A DNA stretch of 11,904 bases from CAZOWW01 sp964583765 (GTDB lineage Bacteria > Actinomycetota > Actinomycetes > Actinomycetales > Kineosporiaceae), in assembly GCA_964583765.1 (NCBI GenBank), contig CAZOWW010000155.1, positions 1 to 11,904 on the forward strand, written 5' to 3'. The notes beneath the pieces were generated by a model, which was given only the letters and a program-made list of their open reading frames with translations, searched no databases and was not told the DNA's origin. A program made the translations under genes and the position numbers. Positions 1 to 4,886 of the stretch are shown in pieces; position 1 is the first letter of the stretch, and every line of letters starts with the position of its first letter.

Positions 1-2
1 TG

Positions 3-176
3 GACGGCGTCGCGCTCGTGGACCTCGGCGCCTCGACCCGCGTGGTGGCCGTCCGGCGTGCACAGGACCACGCCACGGTCGAGGGGCCTCCCCGGCGACA
101 CACGCGGCTGCACGCCGGGGACGAGGTGTTCGTCGTCGGTCCGTACGAGGAACTCCTGGGGCTGTTGCGTCACTGA
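3..176 (+). CDS. C-terminal end of a TrkA-C (RCK-C) domain protein, partial
   Basis: Only the last 57 codons lie in the window; the frame is open from the left edge to TGA at 174-176. The visible peptide has the shape of the end of a TrkA-C (RCK-C) domain: a short strand region near the left edge (VALVDLG), then LHAGDEVFVVGPYEELLGLLRH. This is the usual L..GD.V.VVG..E.L..L pattern that closes regulatory ligand-binding domains of K+ channels, Trk/Ktr systems and cation/proton antiporters. In that family the domain binds a nucleotide or ion in the cytoplasm and gates a transporter. Which transporter this belongs to cannot be told from 57 residues. It converges with the M23 gene, with only 30 bp between the stops. 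TrkA-C assignment is by pattern only. Confidence 0.6.
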   Translation, partial: DGVALVDLGASTRVVAVRRAQDHATVEGPPRRHTRLHAGDEVFVVGPYEELLGLLRH

Positions 177-192
177 GGCTGTTGCGCCACTG
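160..192. repeat. 17-bp tandem near-repeat across a stop codon
   Basis: GGCTGTTGCGTCACTG at 160-175 recurs as GGCTGTTGCGCCACTG at 177-192, a period of 17 bp with one T/C difference. The first copy ends the TrkA-C reading frame; the second lies in the 30-bp gap between convergent stops. It looks like a local duplication that left the stop codon in place. No function is evident. Confidence 0.7.
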
Positions 193-206
193 CGTCTGGG
201 CGTTGC

Positions 207-980
207 TCAGGCGTCCACGGTGGGACGGCGAGGGCATCCGTGCCGCAGCTGCCACTGGGCGATCGCCCGGGCCGGCGAGGCCGCCCGACCCCGACGCCAG
301 GCGTCCAGGAAGGGTGCGGGCGCGAGCACTCCGCGACGGGTCCACCAGTCCTCGTCGTCCCACTGAGCACAAGCCGGGCTGATCCCGAAGTGCAGGTGGC
401 AGGCGATGCCGCGGGCGTCTCCCGAGTTGCCGACCTGGCCGAGCACGGTTCCGGTGCCGACGCGGGACCCGATCCGGAGTCCGGGGACCACCGACCGCAG
501 GTGCGAGCCGTAGTAGCGCACCCCGTCGACGCCGACCAGTGCCACCGAGAGGCCGCCCCGGTCGGCACCGAGGTTGGTGCGGGGGTTCCACCGGTCCGTG
601 CGCGTGACGTGCACGATCACCCCGGAGATCGGTGCGACCACGGTGCTGCCGCACTGCGCGAAGATGTCCACCGCGGGGTAGTCGTGGTGGGCGCGGCCGT
701 AGTGCGGCTGGCCGTCGGCGACGGGCATGACGTCGTGCCACCGGGCACGGGCCACGGCGATCGGCAGCAGGGAGCCGGTCGTGCTGGCCAGAACCCCCGT
801 GCCCGCGAGCGTCGTCGCCTGCCCGGGGGCGGGCCCCGTGGGTGCTGTGGGTGCCGCCAGGGCCGTGGCCGGAGGGAACGCCAGACACAGGGTGAGCGCG
901 GCAGCGCGCCGGAAGCTCGTGCCGCGGGTGAGGCCGGCGCTCCGGGAACGGGACCAACCGTGGGGCGGGAATCGACGCAT
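207..980 (-). CDS. Secreted M23 family metallopeptidase (peptidoglycan endopeptidase)
   Basis: A 257-residue protein with an Arg-rich N-terminus, a hydrophobic stretch (residues about 27-42) and a plausible signal-peptidase site ATALA|AP near residue 42, so it is probably exported. The peptidase core runs from about residue 92 to 200. HHDYPAVDIF (H98/H99 and D105) is the first zinc half-site, followed by the strand AQCGSTVVAPISG. YYGSHL holds H160, and GNSGDARGIACHLHFGI supplies the HxH pair (H195, H197). All expected M23 (LytM/lysostaphin-type) zinc and catalytic residues are therefore present. Family members hydrolyse peptide cross-links in peptidoglycan. No LysM, SH3 or other wall-binding domain is seen; the C-terminal 55 residues are Arg/Trp-rich and unassigned. 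The ATG at 980 has no Shine-Dalgarno sequence but lies 6 nt after a TAGTCT hexamer, which favours this start on a leaderless mRNA. Confidence 0.92.
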   Translation of the reverse strand: MRRFPPHGWSRSRSAGLTRGTSFRRAAALTLCLAFPPATALAAPTAPTGPAPGQATTLAGTGVLASTTGSLLPIAVARARWHDVMPVADGQPHYGRAHHDYPAVDIFAQCGSTVVAPISGVIVHVTRTDRWNPRTNLGADRGGLSVALVGVDGVRYYGSHLRSVVPGLRIGSRVGTGTVLGQVGNSGDARGIACHLHFGISPACAQWDDEDWWTRRGVLAPAPFLDAWRRGRAASPARAIAQWQLRHGCPRRPTVDA

Positions 981-986
981 GGCTGG

Positions 987-992
987 AGACTA
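987..992 (-). promoter_or_regulatory. Candidate -10 element of the M23 gene (leaderless)
   Basis: On the minus strand TAGTCT (matching the actinobacterial TANNNT consensus) is followed by CCAGCC and then the ATG at 980. A 6-nt gap puts the transcription start at or next to the ATG, and no ribosome-binding site is visible. No convincing -35 is seen 16-18 nt upstream. Inference from sequence only. Confidence 0.45.
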
Positions 993-994
993 TC

Positions 995-1016
995 CGTAGC
1001 CAATGGAAACGCTACG
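995..1016. repeat. Inverted repeat overlapping the M23 promoter region
   Basis: CGTAGC (995-1000) and GCTACG (1011-1016) form a perfect 6-bp inverted repeat around a 10-bp spacer (CAATGGAAAC). It sits immediately upstream of the candidate -10, where a regulator could bind. It is also locally AT-richer than its surroundings. It could equally be chance. Confidence 0.4.
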
Positions 1017-1118
1017 TATTCAATGAGGCGTCGTCGTCCGGCGGGATCGCCACGTGTCCACCCGCGTCACGAGGGTCGCTTGGCCTGGCGCCCGGTCCGG
1101 ATCCGGCCCTGGCGTCCC

Positions 1119-1175
1119 TGCTCGTGGTGGACCGGTGCTCGTGCTCGTGGTCGACCTGTGCTCGTGGTGAGCGTC
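1119..1175. repeat. Degenerate 17-bp repeats, set 1
   Basis: TGCTCGTGGTGGACCGG (1119-1135), TGCTCGTGGTCGACCTG (1142-1158) and TGCTCGTGGTGAGCGTC (1159-1175) are diverged 17-bp units. The first and second are separated by an extra TGCTCG, a partial unit. They lie in the 267-bp gap between the M23 start and the trhA stop. No coding frame, terminator or known element was recognised there. Confidence 0.6.
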
Positions 1176-1210
1176 CGCTCGGCTCGCGGCCGGGCTCCGG
1201 GGCAGGGCCG

Positions 1211-1257
1211 GACTCCGGCGTGGTCCGGGCTCCGGCGTGGACCGGACTCAGGGGTGG
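1211..1257. repeat. Degenerate about 17-bp repeats, set 2, running into the trhA stop
   Basis: GACTCCGGCGTGGTCCG (1211-1227), GCTCCGGCGTGGACCG (1229-1244) and GACTCAGGGGTGG (1245-1257) are successive diverged units of similar period to set 1. The last covers the trhA stop codon (1248-1250), so the end of the trhA frame may have been shaped by the repeat. Confidence 0.5.
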
Positions 1258-1949
1258 GGATGGTTGGCTGCCGCCAGGAAGATCGCCACGAAGTGCGCGG
1301 TGAACGCGGCGATGGTCAGGCTGTGGAACACCTCGTGGAACCCGAACCAGCGCGGACTCGGGTTGGGCTTCTTGAGTCCGTAGACCAGGCCGCCCAGGGT
1401 GTAGAGGCAGCCGCCCACGACGACCAGCACGAACACCGCCACCCCGGCGTTGAGGAAGTCCGGCAGGTAGAACAGCGCCATCCAGCCGAGCGCCACGTAC
1501 ACGGGGACGTAGAGCCAGCGTGGTGCGCCCACCCAGGCGATGCGGAAGGCCACCCCGGCGAGCGCCCCTCCCCACACGAGCCAGAGCATGACCCGGGCCG
1601 GGCCCGGCTTCAGCAGCAGGACCGTGAACGGGGTGTAGGTCCCCGCGATGATCAGGAAGATGTTCGCGTGGTCGGCCCGCTTGAGCAGCCGGGCCATCTT
1701 CGGGGACCAGTGGCCGCGGTGGTACAGCGCGCTGACGCCGAAGAGGAGCCATGCGGTGATCGCGTAGATGGTCGAGGCCAGGCGGGGGCGACCCGGTGGG
1801 GTCAGGGTGATGAGCACGATCCCGGCGGCGAGTGCCAGCGGAAAGGTTCCCGCGTGCAGCCATCCTCGAAGCTTCGGTTTGACCGCGGTCAGGGCCGCTC
1901 TCACCTCATGCTCGGTGCGGGACAACACTCCGCCAGACTCCTGGGTCAC
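1248..1949 (-). CDS. trhA: Hemolysin III family membrane protein TrhA (PAQR superfamily)
   Basis: A 233-residue protein, the normal length for bacterial hemolysin III/TrhA proteins, with about seven hydrophobic segments from residue 33 to 226. It carries the PAQR metal-site motifs in order: GVSALYHRG (S73, H77), RADHANIFLIIAGTYTP (D93, H94) and GFHEVFHSLTIAAFTAHF (H205, H209). In characterised PAQR proteins the corresponding Ser, Asp and His residues surround a zinc ion in the membrane. Bacterial TrhA proteins have been linked to membrane energetics and fatty-acid homeostasis; haemolytic activity is not implied. The start is a GTG (1949-1947) lying 6 nt after a TAGGCT hexamer, with no clear Shine-Dalgarno. 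The gene is divergent from the prenyltransferase, the same arrangement as Rv1085c/Rv1086 in M. tuberculosis. Confidence 0.95.
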   Translation of the reverse strand: MTQESGGVLSRTEHEVRAALTAVKPKLRGWLHAGTFPLALAAGIVLITLTPPGRPRLASTIYAITAWLLFGVSALYHRGHWSPKMARLLKRADHANIFLIIAGTYTPFTVLLLKPGPARVMLWLVWGGALAGVAFRIAWVGAPRWLYVPVYVALGWMALFYLPDFLNAGVAVFVLVVVGGCLYTLGGLVYGLKKPNPSPRWFGFHEVFHSLTIAAFTAHFVAIFLAAANHPHP

Positions 1950-1955
1950 CTCGCC

Positions 1956-1961
1956 AGCCTA
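1956..1961 (-). promoter_or_regulatory. Candidate -10 element of trhA (leaderless)
   Basis: On the minus strand TAGGCT (TANNNT) is followed by GGCGAG and then the GTG start at 1949. The 6-nt gap is the same as at the M23 gene and would make the transcript leaderless or nearly so. GGCGAG directly abutting the GTG is too close to act as a Shine-Dalgarno. No clear -35 was found. Confidence 0.45.
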
Positions 1962-2085
1962 GAGCGCACGGTGTGGTGCGACGGGCGACGTGAGACTGTT
2001 CACACGTCCGTGGCGCTGTTCGGGTGAAGGCCCTCCGGATGGGCGTCACCGACCGTCGAGACAGGCTGGGGGGCGCCCACCGGGG

Positions 2086-2091
2086 TACCTT
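2086..2091 (+). promoter_or_regulatory. Possible -10 element of the prenyltransferase gene
   Basis: TACCTT fits TANNNT and would give a leader of about 80 nt before the ATG at 2180, containing the 18-bp direct repeat. No good -35 is visible, so this is weak. Confidence 0.25.
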
Positions 2092-2098
2092 GGCGGGA

Positions 2099-2138
2099 GA
2101 TCGGCCGCGGACGCAGCCACGATCGGCCGCGGACGCAG
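2099..2138. repeat. 18-bp perfect direct repeat upstream of the prenyltransferase
   Basis: GATCGGCCGCGGACGCAG occurs at 2099-2116 and again at 2121-2138, separated by CCAC (period 22 bp). Both copies lie in the 230-bp divergent region between trhA and the prenyltransferase, about 40-80 nt before the ATG. Each copy contains the palindrome CGGCCG next to CCGCGG. Two rotationally equivalent sites 22 bp apart could be an operator, but a simple duplication is equally likely. Confidence 0.75.
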
Positions 2139-2168
2139 TCAGGCCGGTCCAGGCACGTGCCGGGTCAC

Positions 2169-2173
2169 GGAGG
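2169..2173 (+). promoter_or_regulatory. Ribosome-binding site that fixes the prenyltransferase start
   Basis: GGAGG followed by TACCGG and ATG at 2180. The same frame is open upstream to a GTG at 2024. The strong Shine-Dalgarno and the fit to family length make 2180 the start; the extra 52 codons upstream look non-coding and overlap the direct repeat. Confidence 0.8.
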
Positions 2174-2179
2174 TACCGG

Positions 2180-2941
2180 ATGGGACTGCGCGCCGTCGGC
2201 TACCGGATCTACGAGAGCAGGCTGGCCCACGGGCTGGCGCCGGACGCACTGCCCCGCCACGTGGGGGTGATCCTCGACGGCAACCGACGCTGGGCGCGCG
2301 CCACAGGCGCCGAGACCAGCGCCGGCCACCGTGCGGGCGCCGAGCGTGTCCTGGACCTGTTGCGGTGGTGCGAGGAAGCCGGCATCCAGGTCGTCACGCT
2401 GTGGCTGCTGTCCACGGACAACCTCGCCCGGCCCGAGGCCGAGCTGGCGCCCCTGTTGGGGATCATCGACGACGTGGTGGCCCGGGTCGCCGCCAGCCCG
2501 CGGCGGCGGGTGCGTGCGGTGGGTGCGCTGGACCTGTTGCCGACCTGGCTGGCCGGGCGACTGAAGGCGCACGCCGAGCGCACCGCCGAGGTCGAGGGCC
2601 TGCACGTGAACGTGGCCGTGGGCTACGGCGGACGGCGGGAGATCGCCGATGCCGTGCGGTCGTTGCTGCACGAGCACGCGGCGCTCGGCACCTCGATCGA
2701 GGAGCTTGCCCAGGTGCTGGACGTCGAGCAGATCGCCCAGCACCTCTACACCCGCGGGTTGCCCGATCCGGAGCTGGTGATCCGTACCTCGGGGGAGCAG
2801 CGGCTGTCCGGGTTCCTGCTCTGGCAGAGCGCGCACAGCGAGTTCTACTTCTGCGAGGCCCTGTGGCCCGACTTCCGCCGGGTGGACTTCCTGCGGGCGC
2901 TGCGGTCCTACGCCCAGCGGGAGCGCCGGTTCGGTGGCTGA
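2180..2941 (+). CDS. cis-Prenyltransferase, probably short-chain Z-isoprenyl diphosphate synthase (Rv1086-like)
   Basis: A 253-residue member of the UppS family, which condenses isopentenyl diphosphate onto an allylic diphosphate with Z geometry. Motifs in order: HVGVILDGNRRWA (catalytic Asp33), GHRAGAERV (H50), LWLLSTDNLARP (74-85), VAVGYGGRREI (146-155), then LVIRTSGEQRLSGFLLWQ (R202, R208, S210) and SEFYF (E221, Mg2+ ligand by family alignment). It ends in RERRFGG. Against E. coli UppS, remembered and aligned by eye, the chain-length residue Ala69 corresponds to Leu76 here. A bulky residue at this site is associated with short products; Rv1086, which makes Z,E-farnesyl diphosphate, has a Leu there. 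A C15 product feeding polyprenyl carrier synthesis is therefore inferred. Full-length undecaprenyl or decaprenyl diphosphate synthase is the alternative. Confidence 0.95.
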   Translation: MGLRAVGYRIYESRLAHGLAPDALPRHVGVILDGNRRWARATGAETSAGHRAGAERVLDLLRWCEEAGIQVVTLWLLSTDNLARPEAELAPLLGIIDDVVARVAASPRRRVRAVGALDLLPTWLAGRLKAHAERTAEVEGLHVNVAVGYGGRREIADAVRSLLHEHAALGTSIEELAQVLDVEQIAQHLYTRGLPDPELVIRTSGEQRLSGFLLWQSAHSEFYFCEALWPDFRRVDFLRALRSYAQRERRFGG

Positions 2942-2948
2942 GGCTGGC

Positions 2949-2971
2949 TGCCCGACGGGCACGGGCGCCCG
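2949..2971 (+). terminator. GC-rich hairpins after the prenyltransferase stop
   Basis: TGCCCG-A-CGGGCA (2949-2961) is followed directly by the 10-bp palindrome CGGGCGCCCG (2962-2971), starting 8 nt after the stop. No T-run follows. Such U-poor hairpins are common 3' ends in actinobacteria. The rest of the 299-bp gap to phoH holds no recognisable gene. Confidence 0.4.
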
Positions 2972-3177
2972 CGGAAGGTCTGTCCCGGGCAACCGTCGGC
3001 CCCTGTCCGGACGTCGAGGGGGGTACCGGGTGTGAGCCGGCGGCGAACGGGGAACGGGCACAGGGGGTGAGTCCGGCCGGCTCCCTACCGGGCGATTTGG
3101 GAGGTGGGAACGGGGACTTCTGTCCCGGAATGAGTCAAGTCTTTACCCATGCGACGCCTGTCACCGTCTTTCGGGTG

Positions 3178-3207
3178 TTCCGCTGAGCGCGTTCTCTCAC
3201 GTACCGT
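3178..3207 (+). promoter_or_regulatory. Candidate phoH promoter
   Basis: TTCCGC (3178-3183) and TACCGT (3202-3207) are separated by 18 bp. They lie about 33 nt before the ATG at 3241, leaving room for a short leader with the ribosome-binding site. The -35 match is only fair. The inverted half-sites GTCACCG (3160-3166) and CGGTGAC (3208-3214) flank it. Confidence 0.35.
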
Positions 3208-3227
3208 CGGTGACGCCCGCTTCGATC

Positions 3228-3235
3228 GAGGGGAG
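3228..3235 (+). promoter_or_regulatory. Ribosome-binding site supporting the upstream phoH start
   Basis: GAGGGGAG lies 5 nt before the ATG at 3241, a strong Shine-Dalgarno. The competing internal start at 3388 also has a GGAG element, at 3379-3382, so the two starts are not cleanly separated by this evidence. Confidence 0.6.
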
Positions 3236-3240
3236 CCGCC

Positions 3241-4692
3241 ATGACCAGTACGCGCAACACCGCAGGTCATCACCGGGACGGCGGAAGCCGGACCGGCACC
3301 TCGGGGACATCACGTACCGGGGTCGGGAGGACATCGGGGGAGAAGGGTTCAGGAACCGGCCCGGTGTCATCGGAGGCGGAGAGCCCCATGACATCGGGAC
3401 CGGCCCGCAGGACCTTCGTACTGGACACCTCGGTCCTGCTCTCGGATCCCAGGGCGATCCTGCGGTTCGCGGAGCACGACGTGGTGGTCCCCGTGATCGT
3501 GATCACAGAGCTGGAGGCCAAGCGCCACCATCCGGAACTGGGCTACTTCGCCCGCCAGGCCCTCCGTGTGCTGGAGGACCTGAGGCTGCAGAACGGCCGG
3601 CTCGACGACCCCATACCGGTGGGAATCGGTGGGGGCATGTTGCGGGTCGAGCTCAATCACATCGACTCCTCGGTGCTGCCGTCGGGTTTCCGACTGGGCG
3701 ACAACGACACGCGGATCCTCGCCGTGGCCACGAGCCTGGCGGCCGAGGGCAACGAGGTCACCCTGGTCAGCAAGGACCTGCCGATGCGGGTCAAGGCGGC
3801 GGCGGTCGGCCTGGACGCCGAGGAGTACAAGGCCGAGATGCCGGTGGAGTCCGGCTGGACCGGCGTGACCGACCTGGACGTCGCGCCCGCGGCGATCGAC
3901 GAGCTCTACGACCACAGCCATCTCGACCTGGAAGCAGCCCGGCAGCTGCCCTGCCACACCGGGCTGGTGCTCAGCTCCGCGCGGGGTTCGGCTCTGGGGC
4001 GCGTGCTGCCGGACAAGCGGATACGCCTGGTGCGGGGTGACCGTGACGTGTTCGGCGTGCACGGGCGCAGCGCGGAGCAGCGCATCGCGGTCGAGCTGCT
4101 GCTCGACCCCGAGATCGGGATCATCTCCCTCGGTGGACGGGCGGGCACGGGCAAGTCCGCGCTCGCGCTCTGCGCCGGTCTCGAGGCGGTGATGGAACGC
4201 AATCAGCACCGCAAGGTGGTGGTGTTCCGTCCGCTGTACGCGGTCGGTGGCCAGGAGCTCGGTTACCTGCCGGGCACCGAGGCGGAGAAGATGAACCCGT
4301 GGGCCCAGGCGGTCTTCGACGTCCTCGGGGCGCTGGTCTCGCCGGACGTCGTGGACGAGGTGATGGACCGCGGCATGCTCGAGGTGTTGCCGCTGACCCA
4401 CATCCGTGGGCGTTCACTGCACGACTCGTTCGTGATCGTGGACGAGGCCCAGTCCCTGGAACGCAATGTCCTGCTCACCGTGCTCTCCCGGATCGGCCAG
4501 AACAGCCGGGTGGTGCTCACCCACGATGTCGCCCAGCGGGACAACCTGCGGGTCGGCAGGCACGACGGGGTGGCCGCGGTGATCGAGGCGCTCAAGGGAC
4601 ACCCGCTCTTCGCGCACGTCACACTCACCCGCTCCGAGCGTTCCCCGGTGGCTGCCCTGGTCACCGAGCTTCTGGAGGGGATCGACCTCTGA
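3241..4692 (+). CDS. phoH2: PIN domain-PhoH ATPase fusion (PhoH2-like RNase/RNA helicase)
   Basis: A 483-residue protein from ATG 3241, or 434 from ATG 3388. Residues 58-185 form a PIN nuclease domain with the acidic set D62 (FVLDTSVLL), E90/E92 (TELEAKRHH), D154/D156 (GDNDTRIL) and D179 (SKDLPMR). Residues about 270-480 are the PhoH ATPase, with Walker A GGRAGTGKS (298-306), Walker B FVIVDEAQ (D401, E402) and the conserved GYLPG, HIRGRSLHD and RSERS segments. Mycobacterial PhoH2 proteins (Rv1095, 433 residues) are sequence-specific RNA-unwinding ribonucleases that behave like toxins paired with a small upstream antitoxin, PhoAT. The first 49 residues here are Gly/Ser/Thr/Arg-rich with no fold, and lower in G/C at third positions (36 of 49). 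The 3388 start matches the family length better; the 3241 start has the better ribosome-binding site. No separate PhoAT gene was recognised. Confidence 0.95.
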   Translation: MTSTRNTAGHHRDGGSRTGTSGTSRTGVGRTSGEKGSGTGPVSSEAESPMTSGPARRTFVLDTSVLLSDPRAILRFAEHDVVVPVIVITELEAKRHHPELGYFARQALRVLEDLRLQNGRLDDPIPVGIGGGMLRVELNHIDSSVLPSGFRLGDNDTRILAVATSLAAEGNEVTLVSKDLPMRVKAAAVGLDAEEYKAEMPVESGWTGVTDLDVAPAAIDELYDHSHLDLEAARQLPCHTGLVLSSARGSALGRVLPDKRIRLVRGDRDVFGVHGRSAEQRIAVELLLDPEIGIISLGGRAGTGKSALALCAGLEAVMERNQHRKVVVFRPLYAVGGQELGYLPGTEAEKMNPWAQAVFDVLGALVSPDVVDEVMDRGMLEVLPLTHIRGRSLHDSFVIVDEAQSLERNVLLTVLSRIGQNSRVVLTHDVAQRDNLRVGRHDGVAAVIEALKGHPLFAHVTLTRSERSPVAALVTELLEGIDL

Positions 4693-4721
4693 GCGGACGG
4701 CGCGCAGGGAACCCTCCGACC

Positions 4722-4751
4722 GGCACCCGGGTACCGCGGTACCCGGGTGCC
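4722..4751. terminator. 30-bp perfect palindrome between phoH and the kinase
   Basis: GGCACCCGGGTACCG (4722-4736) is followed at once by its exact reverse complement (4737-4751), with no spacer. It begins 30 nt after the phoH stop. As RNA it would fold into a stem of about 13 bp with a 4-nt loop. It lacks a T-run, so it could be an actinobacterial-type terminator, an mRNA-stabilising hairpin or a mobile palindromic unit. The functional label is inference; the palindrome itself is exact. Confidence 0.55.
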
Positions 4752-4753
4752 CC

Positions 4754-4769
4754 GGCGCCGTACGGCGCC
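4754..4769. repeat. Second perfect palindrome, 16 bp
   Basis: GGCGCCGTACGGCGCC is a perfect palindrome starting 3 bp after the 30-bp one. Two back-to-back hairpins separate phoH from the downstream kinase, suggesting that transcription or mRNA decay is modulated here. Confidence 0.6.
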
Positions 4770-4886
4770 ACTGCCTCGGTCCCGTCGCGGGGCTCCGCTG
4801 CTCCGGCGCCTCATGACGGCACGGCGTCGGACTCGCCGCAGGATCCCGCCCGGCCGGGATCGCAGCTCGCGGAGACTCTCGCGCGG

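Noticed and set aside
240..2027. A 595-codon plus-strand open frame spanning two minus-strand genes and the gap between them
   Set aside because: It is antisense to the M23 peptidase and trhA, both of which have clear family motifs. Its product is Gly/Arg/Pro/His-rich without any domain. Long antisense frames are expected in DNA of this GC content.
2024..2179. N-terminal extension of the prenyltransferase to the GTG at 2024
   Set aside because: The extra 52 residues have no family counterpart and span the direct repeat, and ATG 2180 has a strong GGAGG at proper spacing.
2942..3240. A riboswitch or small RNA gene in the 299-bp gap before phoH
   Set aside because: Only short GC hairpins near the prenyltransferase stop were found. 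No recognisable riboswitch core, including the c-di-AMP ydaO type, and no tRNA-like fold could be made out by eye.
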